A stretch of DNA of 37,251 bases, from assembly GCA_903896545.1 (NCBI GenBank), contig CAITYF010000252.1, positions 1 to 37,251 of the forward strand, read 5' to 3'. A program made the translations under genes and the position numbers. Numbering within the stretch: position 1 is the first letter of the stretch; each line of letters starts with the position of its first letter. Source of the DNA: an uncultured Myxococcales bacterium. GTDB taxonomy: Bacteria > Myxococcota_A > UBA9042. The notes beneath the pieces were generated by a model, which searched no databases, was not told the origin of the DNA, and saw nothing but the letters and a program-made list of their open reading frames with translations. This document shows positions 15,209 to 23,414 of this stretch, piece by piece.

Positions 15209-17815
15209 ATGCGTGTGCGAAACGGCCGAATCCTGCTTGCAGCGCTTCTGTGCCTGCTCGCGGTGCCGGCTTTTGCAGATGAAGTCCAGCCGCCGGAGCT
15301 CCTCCACTTTGAGCAAGCGCCGTGGCCGCCGGGCGTGCCGCACGTGTTGACCGTCGTGGTGTTGGAGCTGCAAATCGACGTGCAAGGGCAGGTGACGAAT
15401 CCGACCGTCGTGGAAAGTGCGGGCGCCAAGTTTGACCAAGCCGCGCTGACGGCTGTACGCAAGCTTGAATTTGCGCCAGCGCAGCAGGGCGACAAACCTG
15501 TGTCGGTGCGGATTCGTTTTCGCTACGCGTTTGATCCCGACGCGGAGCACCGTCCCGCTGCCCAGTCGCTGGGGCGCTACGACCGGCGCGATCTGGAGAT
15601 GTCGTCGTCGGGATTTTCCAGTCTGACGGGGCGCCTGCTGGAGCGTGGCACGGGGCGACCGGTCGCGGGAACGCTGCTTCTCGTCCGTGGTCCCAAGAAC
15701 GCGCGCGATGTCGAGTGCGTGAGCGATGGCGACGGGCGTTTTCGCACAGGACCGCTCGCGGTGGGTGCGTGGACGTTGCAGGTGCCAAGCGGTGAACACG
15801 ACGCGCAGACGCGCAAGTTTGACGTGAAGCTTGGCGAAACACTGGACCTGACGCTGCGGTTGCAGCACGTCTCGGATGTCTACCGTGCGTCGGCAGAACC
15901 GCCGCCGGTGCCGGGGGAAATGACGCGGCGGTCGCTGTCCGCCGATGAAATCCAGAAAGTGCCGGGTGTGTATGGCGACGCGCTCAAGGTCGTGCAGAAC
16001 CTGCCGGGCGTGTCGCGTCCAGCGCCGTTGACCGGCGACATCGTGGTGCGAGGCTCGGCGCCGTCGGAGACGCTGCTGGCGATTGAAGGCGTACGCGTGC
16101 CGATTATCTACCACTTTGGCGGGCTGTACTCGGTTGTGAACACCGACATTTTGGAGGCGGTCGACTTCCTGCCGGGCGGCTATCCGGTTTCCTGGGGGCG
16201 ACAGCTCGGCGGCGTCCTGAATGCGCGACTCCGCACGCCGACCGACGAGCCGCGCTGGCATGGCTATCTCGAACTGAACGCGTTCCATCTGGGCGCGTTC
16301 CTGGAGATGCCGCTGGGTCCGAACACCACGCTCGCGCTGGCCGGGCGTCGCTCGCACATCGACGTGCTGATGCCGATTGTGCTCAACACGTTCTTTCCCG
16401 ATGTGAACATCCCGTTCACGCTGGCGCCGCGTTACTACGACTATCAGGTGAAGCTCGACCATCGCTTCAGCAAGCATACGTCGCTTTCCGTGCTCGGCTT
16501 GGGATCGGACGACGCGCTGGCGCTCCTCTCCACTCAGCCGCTCGACGGCGTGGATCCGAACACCGCGGGCAAGATTTCCAGCGTCACGCGTTTTGCGGGC
16601 GGCATTGGCATCTTGCGGCACGACGGCGGCTCGTGGACGTCAAAGACGACGCTCGGCGGGATTTGGGCGGAGTCCGACACGGCGATCGCGAAGTTGGTGC
16701 GCTTCAATCTGCAGGCGATGCAGTTGTCGCTGCGGCAGGACTTCACGTTTGGGAGGGGCCCAGTGCAAGCGCGTACCGGTGTGGACGTGGAACACCAGCA
16801 GCTGTGGTTTGACGCCTACGCGCCGCTGGGACGCGCGTCGGAGGAAGGGCAAGGAACGGACAATTCCGCGGCGAACGCGACGAGCGTGTTCATCAAGGAC
16901 AAGCTGCCGATGTTCTCGCCCGCGGCGTGGTTCGACATGGTCTGGAAGCCTGACGAGCGCTGGGAGGTCGTGCCTGGCGTGCGGTTGGACGGCTATGTGG
17001 GCAACGCGTCGGACGTGACCTTGCTGCCGCGGCTCAACGTTCGCCGCAAGCTGACCGACCAGTGGCTGGTGAAGGCGGCGACGGGGATGAGCTCGCAGCG
17101 TCCGCAGATGTTTCAGATCGTGAACACCTTTGGCAACCCGTACTTGACGAGTCACCGAAGTTGGGAAGTCGCAGTCGGCGCAGAATGGCAGCCGACGAGC
17201 ACCGACACGGTCGACGTGCAGTTTTTCCACAAGCGCCTGTGGAACCTGACGGTGTTGGCTCCGGGGCTCTTTCCGACGGTCCCGTACATCAACGGCGGCA
17301 CGGGGCAGGTGGTGGGCATGGAGCTGATGCTGCGCCACAAAATGTCGGGGCGCTGGTTTGGCTGGCTGGCGTACACGCTGCAGCATGCGACGCGCTCGGA
17401 TGGACCTGGGCAGCCCGACCGGCTTTTTGACTGGGACCAGACGCACATCCTGACGACGGTCGCCAACTACAAGATCGGCAACGGCTGGGAAGTCGGCGGG
17501 AGATTCCGCTTGGTCAGCGGCAACCCGTACACGCCAGTCGGCACGGCGATTTGGAGTGAAAAGACCGACACGTGGACCGCCGTCGCGTCGAACTGCTACA
17601 ACTGCGCGCGGCTGCCGGCGTTTCACCAGCTCGATCTGCGCGTGGACAAGCGGTTCACCTTTGATAGCTGGATGTTGGACGTGTATCTGGACGTGCAAAA
17701 CGTCTACAATTATCGAAGCCCGGAAGACGTGACGTACAACTTCGACTACACGCGGACGTCCTGGTTTTCCGGCCTGCCGATCATCCCGTCGTTGGGGGTG
17801 AAGGGCGAGTTCTGA
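15209..17815 (+). CDS. TonB-dependent outer-membrane receptor with N-terminal TonB C-terminal-like domain
   Basis: 868 residues. The start is ATG 15209 with GGAGGCGACG directly upstream; an earlier in-frame start would extend past the signal peptide (MRVRNGRILLAALLCLLAVPAFA). Domain order: residues about 45-108 resemble the C-terminal domain of TonB ('VLELQIDVQGQVTNPTVVES', 'FDQAALTAVRKLEFAPA', 'KPVSVRIRFRYAF'). Residues about 137-195 are a carboxypeptidase-regulatory-like beta domain ('LTGRLLERGTGRPVAG', 'GDGRFRTGPLAVGAWTLQV'). The plug runs from about 238 to 350 ('GDALKVVQNLPGVSRP', 'GDIVVRGSAPSETLLAIEGV'). The rest is a beta-barrel ending in 'SLGVKGEF', whose terminal Phe is typical of outer-membrane proteins. 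Receptors of this family import siderophores, vitamins or glycans; the ligand cannot be read. A TonB-like domain fused to a receptor is unusual. It converges on an AgmX-like gene. Confidence 0.92.
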   Translation: MRVRNGRILLAALLCLLAVPAFADEVQPPELLHFEQAPWPPGVPHVLTVVVLELQIDVQGQVTNPTVVESAGAKFDQAALTAVRKLEFAPAQQGDKPVSVRIRFRYAFDPDAEHRPAAQSLGRYDRRDLEMSSSGFSSLTGRLLERGTGRPVAGTLLLVRGPKNARDVECVSDGDGRFRTGPLAVGAWTLQVPSGEHDAQTRKFDVKLGETLDLTLRLQHVSDVYRASAEPPPVPGEMTRRSLSADEIQKVPGVYGDALKVVQNLPGVSRPAPLTGDIVVRGSAPSETLLAIEGVRVPIIYHFGGLYSVVNTDILEAVDFLPGGYPVSWGRQLGGVLNARLRTPTDEPRWHGYLELNAFHLGAFLEMPLGPNTTLALAGRRSHIDVLMPIVLNTFFPDVNIPFTLAPRYYDYQVKLDHRFSKHTSLSVLGLGSDDALALLSTQPLDGVDPNTAGKISSVTRFAGGIGILRHDGGSWTSKTTLGGIWAESDTAIAKLVRFNLQAMQLSLRQDFTFGRGPVQARTGVDVEHQQLWFDAYAPLGRASEEGQGTDNSAANATSVFIKDKLPMFSPAAWFDMVWKPDERWEVVPGVRLDGYVGNASDVTLLPRLNVRRKLTDQWLVKAATGMSSQRPQMFQIVNTFGNPYLTSHRSWEVAVGAEWQPTSTDTVDVQFFHKRLWNLTVLAPGLFPTVPYINGGTGQVVGMELMLRHKMSGRWFGWLAYTLQHATRSDGPGQPDRLFDWDQTHILTTVANYKIGNGWEVGGRFRLVSGNPYTPVGTAIWSEKTDTWTAVASNCYNCARLPAFHQLDLRVDKRFTFDSWMLDVYLDVQNVYNYRSPEDVTYNFDYTRTSWFSGLPIIPSLGVKGEF

Positions 17816-17840
17816 AGCGGGCTGGGGAAGCATTTGGGCG

Positions 17841-17927
17841 CGTCCGTCCTTTCAGGCCGGACCGCGTCGCGAATCGCAAACGTCGGACGTTTGCGACGGA
17901 GACCCGATGCGGGCCTCCGCCCGGAGG
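17841..17927. repeat. cluster of three inverted repeats at a convergent gene junction
   Basis: Between the receptor stop and the stop of the AgmX-like gene (178 bp) lie three potential hairpins. The first is an imperfect GTCCG-CCT / AGG-CGGAC stem near 17841-17861. The second is a perfect 10-bp repeat CGCAAACGTC (17875-17884) / GACGTTTGCG (17886-17895) with a 1-nt centre, extendable by one T-A pair. The third is CCTCCG / CGGAGG (17914-17927). The 1- and 2-nt loops fit a cruciform or DNA-binding palindrome better than an RNA hairpin. The CGCAAACG word recurs in the hairpin cluster at 22060-22209. Confidence 0.6.
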
Positions 17928-17993
17928 GTTCGGCCGCTCGCGCGCTGGCGCAGGTGCAACGGGCCGCGCGTTACGGACGGTGTCGCCGGGGCG

Positions 17994-19745
17994 TCAGTCC
18001 TGCTGCAGCAAGAACGTCTGTTTGTACCCGCGCGCCTCCGGCAGCAACGGCAAGCCGCGAATGCCCCGGAACTTGGCTTCGATGCAGTCCGCAAGTCCGC
18101 CTACCGCGCCTACGACTTGCACTTCCGTGACCGTTCCGGCCGTGCCGACGGTGAAATTCACGCGGATCTTACCGCCAACGTCCGGGTTATCGCGCAGCGC
18201 CGCCTCGTAGCAGCCCTTCACCGCGTTGGCCCGACTGGCGATCTTGCGCGCAATCTGTTCCTTCAGCCCGCCTTCGTCCTCCGGCCCCTCGGTCGGCGGC
18301 AGCTTGATGATGGGCTCCCGCTTCTTCTCCTGCACCGTCCGGATTGCCTCTGGGTCGCGCGGTCCCAAGTCCACCTTTTTCGCCACAATTCGCTCTGCCG
18401 AACGCCCCGCGACGTGCGAATCCACAATATCGAGCCCGACGTGTCCTGGACCGCCCACTTCATCACTCGGCGTGCCGCCAAAGCGCGTCTCGGCACGCGC
18501 GTCCGCGGTCGGATCATCCTGGAAGATCCGCACCGCAGCGCCATTGTGATCCCGCAACGCGGTCGCCACTGAATTGTCCAGCGCTCGGCTGTTGCGCGGC
18601 GCGGCATCACCCTCGACACGCGGCTGCGTCCGCTCTGGGTGAGCGTCGTTGCGACTTTTGTGCGGCTCTGCGTGCGTCGGCGGCGTGAGCGGCGCCGGCT
18701 GCGCGTCGTCGGGAGTCGGCGTGTCGAGCGGCTTCTCGTCCGGCTTCGGCGGCGGTTCTTTCTCCGCGATGTCGATCTCAATCAGGTGGTTGTCCGCGAC
18801 TTCCTGCGGCGGCACGTTCGCCAGGAACTGGCCCCTGGTGCGCTGGTACAGCAGCGACTGTCCGACCAGCGCACCGATCAGCACCACTGCGATCAGAAGC
18901 GAAGTTGTCCAGATCGGCTCGTGCACGAACGGCGCCGTCAACCGTTCCGCCAAACTGCGCGCGCGCGGCGAGGGAACCGTTGTCGATTGCTTGACCACTT
19001 GAAAGAGCAGGGTGTGCGCGCCCAACAGAACGCGACCGCGGCTTCCGAGAGGCAACGGGCAGGTCAGCGTTTGCCCGTGACGCTTGGCGTGGCCTTTGTC
19101 GGCGAACTGCGCGAGCGTCCGGGGATCACTGTCCACCGCGAGGCGGACGTCCTGTTGTGCGTCGACCACCAGCGCGAAGGAACCATTGCGGCTCCGCGTG
19201 AACGCGACGGGCGCGCCGCGGTAGTCGTCGTCTGGCAGCACGATGTCGAGGTTCTTGTTCCAGCCGACGGACACGCGCTTCTCGTCTGCAAACACGCGAT
19301 CAGTTATCAGACGTTCATCATGGACGAGTCCGAGGCGCAAAACAATCTGTTCGCGGGTCACTTGTGGGGCGACATCGGCGTGGACAAATTGGAAGAGCAG
19401 CGTCAAGGCGCCCTGCGAGAGCGATCCACCGGGCAAGTCGTCAACCAGCACCAGCCGCGCATCGCCGACGCGTTCCGCCTGCCGCGGCGTCGTCTCGCCG
19501 CGCAGGCTGACGCGCGCCAGCGGATCTTCGGGCAGCGGCAGGTAGTAGCGCCCTTGATGCAGCCGCAGCAGCGGGAGGAAGTCCGGCGCATCGGGGCACT
19601 CTTTGGCGGAAAGTTGTACGGTCGCATCGGGGCGAAGCCCGACGGAGACGTCCACGCGTCGATCGAGGATTTCCTCGTGGATGATTCGTCCGTGCCAGGC
19701 AACGCCGATGCGAACGTTGCGGATTGTGTGAGTTGTGCGCGTCAT
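17994..19745 (-). CDS. AgmX/PglI-type TonB-like protein with duplicated N-terminal module
   Basis: 583 residues; ATG 19743-19745 follows GGAGG. The N-terminal cytoplasmic half holds two similar units, residues about 26-121 and 151-251. Both begin with a '..RxVxVG..xDIVLPDDDY'-like strand pair and both end in 'LxLLFQFV' / 'HTLLFQVV'; the compact beta-rich pattern recalls FHA-like domains. One transmembrane helix (about 279-299, 'TSLLIAVVLIGALVGQSLLY') follows, then a Pro/Glu/Asp-rich periplasmic spacer ('DEKPLDTPTPDDAQPAPLTP'). The C-terminal domain has 'ANAVKGCYEAALRDNPDVGG', 'KIRVNFTVGTAGTVTEVQVV' and 'LADCIEAKFRGI', the AgmX/PglI C-terminal family related to TonB. In Myxococcus such proteins belong to gliding-motility or envelope energy-transduction complexes. 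It may transduce energy to an outer-membrane partner, possibly the facing receptor (inference). Confidence 0.88.
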   Translation of the reverse strand: MTRTTHTIRNVRIGVAWHGRIIHEEILDRRVDVSVGLRPDATVQLSAKECPDAPDFLPLLRLHQGRYYLPLPEDPLARVSLRGETTPRQAERVGDARLVLVDDLPGGSLSQGALTLLFQFVHADVAPQVTREQIVLRLGLVHDERLITDRVFADEKRVSVGWNKNLDIVLPDDDYRGAPVAFTRSRNGSFALVVDAQQDVRLAVDSDPRTLAQFADKGHAKRHGQTLTCPLPLGSRGRVLLGAHTLLFQVVKQSTTVPSPRARSLAERLTAPFVHEPIWTTSLLIAVVLIGALVGQSLLYQRTRGQFLANVPPQEVADNHLIEIDIAEKEPPPKPDEKPLDTPTPDDAQPAPLTPPTHAEPHKSRNDAHPERTQPRVEGDAAPRNSRALDNSVATALRDHNGAAVRIFQDDPTADARAETRFGGTPSDEVGGPGHVGLDIVDSHVAGRSAERIVAKKVDLGPRDPEAIRTVQEKKREPIIKLPPTEGPEDEGGLKEQIARKIASRANAVKGCYEAALRDNPDVGGKIRVNFTVGTAGTVTEVQVVGAVGGLADCIEAKFRGIRGLPLLPEARGYKQTFLLQQD

Positions 19746-19961
19746 CGTAGCCTCCAAACGCGGTCAGTGGACCGGTGAAGGGTTGGACGCGCGGCGGTGG
19801 CGAACGATCTAATCAGTCCGACCTTTGTCCAACTCCAAGCTGTGTGGGTCAAGCCTGTTGCCATCTCGGACTGGACCGCGAGCGTGCACCTCCGGTGGCA
19901 CGCAGCGGTTCGGGCAGGTTTGAGTTCGAACTTCGGTCGGAGTGTGCAAAGGGCGATGCGC

Positions 19962-20492
19962 TCAGTTACAAGCGCCGGACCACGTTGGCTGGATATCCGC
20001 GTACGCGCTTGCTGTGACGTTGTTCTGGTCGGTCACTTCGACTTTGACGCGCACGACTTTGTCCTTGACCAGGCACGGATCGTCGACAAAAGCCGTGATG
20101 CCTTGGTAGCCGAGCCACGTGTCGTCGGTCCGCAAGGACACTTTCCACTCGCGGGAGCCCGGATTGTAGGCTTTGCACTCGACGGGGGTAGCCACCATCG
20201 TGTTGATCTTCACCTGGACTGGGTAGAGGTTGCGCGTCCGGACGCTGACAAAGACGTGCTGGCCGCCCTGAATGCCGGTGACAATGGGCGGGCGCGCGAG
20301 CCCGGACGACCAGTCGACAAAGCCGGTGCCGTCGTCGTTTGCGCCGCCAACGATCACTTGCGGCGTGTTGTTCGCGCTGTCCGCACTGGTGTCGCTTGAC
20401 GAAACGGCGTCAGAGGAAGCCGACGCGCTGGACGCAGCACAGCCACTCCAGACAATCAGGCCAGCAACGATGAGGAGATGCGCGCGCGACAC
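19962..20492 (-). CDS. small lipoprotein of unknown function
   Basis: I place the start at GTG 20492 (176 residues), which gives a normal lipoprotein signal: VSRAHLLIVAGLIVWSGC. The in-frame GTG at 20528 would add 12 residues containing two extra cysteines, and neither start has a clear ribosome site. After the lipid cysteine comes a Ser/Asp/Ala linker ('AASSASASSDAVSSSDTSAD'). A single beta-rich domain follows ('PQVIVGGANDDGTGFVDWSS', 'QHVFVSVRTRNLYPVQVKI', 'VVRVKVEVTDQNNVTASAYA'), which looks like an Ig-like or fibronectin-like fold; one cysteine pair is possible ('ECKAYN' ... 'DDPCLV'). No known family was recognised. It is divergent from the kelch lipoprotein, with under 100 bp between the starts. 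A 216 bp gap to the AgmX-like gene shows no further gene. Confidence 0.7.
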   Translation of the reverse strand: MSRAHLLIVAGLIVWSGCAASSASASSDAVSSSDTSADSANNTPQVIVGGANDDGTGFVDWSSGLARPPIVTGIQGGQHVFVSVRTRNLYPVQVKINTMVATPVECKAYNPGSREWKVSLRTDDTWLGYQGITAFVDDPCLVKDKVVRVKVEVTDQNNVTASAYADIQPTWSGACN

Positions 20493-20590
20493 GCCACAGA
20501 ACGTAGCACATTCGCAACGTCCCCGCACGCGGCTTGACCAGTTGTGACTGGTTCGTCACGATGGCGGCTGACTGTTGCCTCAGGAGTCCC

Positions 20591-21958
20591 ATGCGTGCCG
20601 TTGCCCTTCTTGCTGTCCTGTGTGCGTGTGTCGGCTGTGGCGCGACGAAGGTGAGCACCGTCGTTGCGTGCGCCGCAGACGGGACATGCCCGGCCGGATC
20701 GCACTGTGAGGCGGGTTTGTGCCAGTCCGGCGACCCGGTCGACGCAGTTGCTGGAGATGGTGCAGGCCCGGTCGGCGGCGACACGAGCGCGGACACAGGC
20801 GGCTTCTGCTTGGCGGACTTGTCCGGTGGACCCAGCCCGCGCGGCGAGTCCTTTGGCGGGTTTGCAGACGGCAGGTTCTTCGCGATCAGCGGCGATGAGG
20901 GCATCGCAGTCAACTGCAATCCAGCGCCCAAACCCGTCGCCAACGGTTGGTCCTTCACCCCGTGCGTCGGCTGGAGCTCGGTCGGCGCCGATGCCCCCGA
21001 TCCCCGCGCGCGCGCTGCGTCAGTGGGTGACGGCAGCGGCAAGTTGTACGTTTTTGGCGGTCGCTACCGCACCGCTGCATCGGGCAACTACACCTTGCAC
21101 AACGACACGTGGGAGTGGTCCAAGGCGGCGGGCTGGAAGCAACTGGACGACGGCAAAACCGGCGGTCCCAAGGCGCGGTCGTCGACCGTCCTGGGCGTGG
21201 ACCCAACCACAGGCGTCCTTTGGTTGCACGGCGGCAACGCGTCCAACAATGGCTTGGCGTTCACGCCGCTCGCGGACGTGTGGTTCTACGATCCCGCCGC
21301 AGGCTTCTGGCAGGTCGCGACGACGACGGGCAAGGCGCCTAGCGCGCGCATCATGCACGCGGGCGCGGTCACGCGGGACGGCAAGTGGCTCGTCGTCTTT
21401 GGCGGCGGTGACGCAAACGCGTTCCAAGGACCGTTCTTCCAGGACACGTGGCGGTTGGAACTGGCGACGGGCGCGTGGTCGCAGATCGCCAAGTCGGGCG
21501 CGAAGCCCGCCGCGCGCATCCTCGGCTCGATGGTGGCGAGCGGTGGCAGCAAGGTGCTGCTCTTTGGCGGTCACGACGACGGCGCGGTTGGCAACCGCAA
21601 CGACATCTGGGAATTGGACGTCGAAGCCGGCAAGTGGACCGTGCTCCGCGACGGCGACCTGGGGCAAGGCGGTAACCCGAACGTCGTGAACAAGCAGCCG
21701 AACGCCGCGTGTGACTTTCCCGCGGACTTCATGCAGCTCGACATGGACAGCCCAGAACGCCGCGAAAGCGCGCTTTTCGCCTGGGATGAGGTCGGTCAGA
21801 AGGCGTGGCTCTTCGGCGGCAAGAGCGACTGCGGCGCGTTGCGCGACGTCTGGACGTTTGATCCTGTCGAGGCCAAGTGGAAAGTCATCGACGACACGCC
21901 CAAGGGCTGGAGTTGCAGCCGGTACGTCAACCCGTGCACGCAGCTGTGCGGCGGGTAG
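20591..21958 (+). CDS. kelch-repeat lipoprotein
   Basis: 455 residues from ATG 20591, preceded by CAGGAG; the frame is open upstream but only this start gives the lipoprotein signal (MRAVALLAVLCACVGC). A short Cys-containing module ('CAADGTCPAGSHCEAGLCQS') and an Asp/Gly linker follow. From residue about 130 there are at least five kelch-type blades, each with 'GG' after a hydrophobic strand and a spaced Tyr/Trp pair: 'KLYVFGGRYRTA...NDTWEW', 'LWLHGGNASNN...DVWFYD', 'WLVVFGGGDAN...DTWRLE', 'KVLLFGGHDDG...DIWELD' and 'KAWLFGGKSDC...DVWTFD'. These should close a six- or seven-bladed propeller exposed at the cell surface. Kelch propellers bind proteins or glycans (or form oxidases such as galactose oxidase); no copper-site residues are evident. 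The function is unknown. Confidence 0.88.
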   Translation: MRAVALLAVLCACVGCGATKVSTVVACAADGTCPAGSHCEAGLCQSGDPVDAVAGDGAGPVGGDTSADTGGFCLADLSGGPSPRGESFGGFADGRFFAISGDEGIAVNCNPAPKPVANGWSFTPCVGWSSVGADAPDPRARAASVGDGSGKLYVFGGRYRTAASGNYTLHNDTWEWSKAAGWKQLDDGKTGGPKARSSTVLGVDPTTGVLWLHGGNASNNGLAFTPLADVWFYDPAAGFWQVATTTGKAPSARIMHAGAVTRDGKWLVVFGGGDANAFQGPFFQDTWRLELATGAWSQIAKSGAKPAARILGSMVASGGSKVLLFGGHDDGAVGNRNDIWELDVEAGKWTVLRDGDLGQGGNPNVVNKQPNAACDFPADFMQLDMDSPERRESALFAWDEVGQKAWLFGGKSDCGALRDVWTFDPVEAKWKVIDDTPKGWSCSRYVNPCTQLCGG

Positions 21959-22000
21959 TGCGTCATCCGCGTCTGAATTCCCTGCTGCTTCTGGGCGAAT

Positions 22001-22209
22001 CCGGGCGAAGCGCCCGGACCGGGCTGGCGGTCGGCCCTTGAGGGGCCGACCCGTGACGTCGTTTGCGCAAGCGCAAACGCGCCACGGCCGCAAGCGGCGC
22101 TCATCCCTTTCGCGGCGGTTCACGCCACATCACGCCTGCAACCCCAAGTCCGCGCTGCGCGCGTCCGCCAAAACGGCAAACGCGCCGGAGTTGCCTCCGA
22201 CGCGTTTGC
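22001..22209. repeat. array of five strong hairpins in the glnII / kelch-gene convergent gap
   Basis: The 299 bp between the kelch gene and glnII hold no convincing gene but contain these inverted repeats: CCGGGCG/CGCCCGG (22001-22017); GGTCGGCCC/GGGCCGACC (22029-22051); CGTTTGCGC/GCGCAAACG (22060-22079, 2-nt centre); GCCGC/GCGGC (22087-22098); and a 14-bp stem with one mismatch, GCAAACGCG-CGGAG / CTCCG-CGCGTTTGC, with a TTGC loop (22176-22209). Stems this perfect and this close together are typical of REP-like elements or stacked terminators. The GCAAACG word occurs in two of them and again at 17875. Confidence 0.7.
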
Positions 22210-22236
22210 GGTCTTTCCAGTCTCACTTCCAGCCGC

Positions 22237-22257
22237 GGCCGGGGACAAGCCCCGGCC
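22237..22257 (-). terminator. glnII terminator hairpin
   Basis: Perfect 8-bp stem GGCCGGGG / CCCCGGCC with a 5-nt loop (ACAAG), directly abutting the glnII stop codon at 22258. The position suits a terminator or 3'-end stabiliser of glnII, although no T-run follows on the reverse strand. The GGGGACAAGCCCC core is a hairpin type common between genes in GC-rich bacteria. Confidence 0.5.
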
Positions 22258-23259
22258 CTACTTTTCGCGCGAGCACACCGTGTTGGTGATGAGACGCGTG
22301 ACGACGTACGGATCCATGTTCGCGCACGGACGACGATCCTCGATGTAGCCCTTGCCCTCGACCGCAACCTGCCACGGGATACGAACCGAAGCGCCGCGGT
22401 TGGACACGCCGTACTTGAACTGCTTGTACGAGCAGGTCTCGTGCTTGCCCGTCAGACGATCCTCGATGCCGTCGCCGTAGTTGGCGATGTGCAGATCGTG
22501 CTCTTCACCGAGCGCCTTCGCGGCGTTTTCACACGCGACGATCGACTCACGCATCTTCTTTGTGGAGAAGTTGGTGTGCGCGCCCGCGCCGTTCCAGTCG
22601 CCCTTGACCGGCTTCGGCGCCAGCGTGGCCGAAACGCCGTAGTTCTCGGCGATGCGATAGAGCAGCCAGCGGGCGATCCACATGTGATCGGAAACCGTGA
22701 CCGGGTCGCCGGCGCCGATCTGGAATTCCCACTGCGCCGGCATGACTTCCGCGTTGATGCCTTCAAACATCAAACCGGCGTCCAAGCAAGCCTGCATGTG
22801 CTCTTCCACGATGTCGCGGCCGAACACTTCGTCCGCGCCAACGCCGCAGTAGTAGCCGAATTGCGGCGCGGGGAAGCCGTTGTCCGGCCAGCCGAGCGGC
22901 TTGATGCCTTCAAAGAACGTGTATTCCTGCTCGATGCCGTACCACATCTCGTGCGCCTTGTACTTCTCCGCAACCGCGGTCAGCTTGGCGCGCGTGTTGG
23001 TCGAGTGCGGCGTCATGTCGATGTTCAGCACTTCGCACAGCACGAGGATGTCATCACCGCCGCGGATCGGGTCCGGGCAGGTGAACACGGGCTTGAGCAC
23101 GCGATCCGACGCGTGGCCTTCCGCCTGGTTGGTCGACGAACCGTCAAAGCCCCAAATCGGCGGTTCTTTGCCTTTCTTGACGATCTTCGTCTTACAGCGC
23201 AGCTTCTGGGTCGGCTCCGCGCCGTCCATCCAAATGTACTCAGCCTTGTAAACGCTCAC
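22258..23259 (-). CDS. glnII: glutamine synthetase type II (GSII, eukaryotic type)
   Basis: Makes glutamine from glutamate, ammonia and ATP in the cytoplasm. With the GTG start at 23259, preceded by CAGGAG at ideal spacing, it has 333 residues; a GTG ten codons earlier (23289) lacks a ribosome site. The short length and motifs place it in the GSII group rather than the 470-residue GSI group: 'FDGSSTNQAEGHASD' (residues about 38-52), 'YGIEQEYTFFEG' with metal-binding glutamates, 'NAEVMPAQWEFQIG' (GSII 'PGQWEFQ'), 'KGDWNGAGAHTNFSTK' and 'NRGASVRIPW'. GSII enzymes are decamers and lack the adenylylated tyrosine loop of GSI, so control by GlnE is not expected. It converges on the kelch gene and is divergent from 23441. 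Confidence 0.95.
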   Translation of the reverse strand: MSVYKAEYIWMDGAEPTQKLRCKTKIVKKGKEPPIWGFDGSSTNQAEGHASDRVLKPVFTCPDPIRGGDDILVLCEVLNIDMTPHSTNTRAKLTAVAEKYKAHEMWYGIEQEYTFFEGIKPLGWPDNGFPAPQFGYYCGVGADEVFGRDIVEEHMQACLDAGLMFEGINAEVMPAQWEFQIGAGDPVTVSDHMWIARWLLYRIAENYGVSATLAPKPVKGDWNGAGAHTNFSTKKMRESIVACENAAKALGEEHDLHIANYGDGIEDRLTGKHETCSYKQFKYGVSNRGASVRIPWQVAVEGKGYIEDRRPCANMDPYVVTRLITNTVCSREK

Positions 23260-23385
23260 GGTGGTCTCCTGTGGTGTGTCAGCCGACACGAATGCGGGCA
23301 GGGTGCGGTGCGACGTTCGCCGCGGAAGCGATGCTACGCGCTAGTTGTTTCAAAAATATGTCTAAACGAGTGACAAGCCTGTTTC

Positions 23386-23414
23386 TTGGCATGCCCACGG
23401 GACGGTTCTAGCAT
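23386..23414 (+). promoter_or_regulatory. sigma70-type promoter for the 23441 gene
   Basis: TTGGCA (23386-23391), a 17 bp spacer and TAGCAT (23409-23414). The predicted start of transcription near 23421 leaves a short leader containing GGAAGG before ATG 23441, which argues against the upstream in-frame GTG at 23429. Confidence 0.55.

Noticed and set aside
22063..23373. A forward open frame of 436 codons covering glnII
   Set aside because: It is a shadow of glnII, whose reverse-strand motifs are unmistakable; the forward product is Arg/Val-rich low-complexity sequence.
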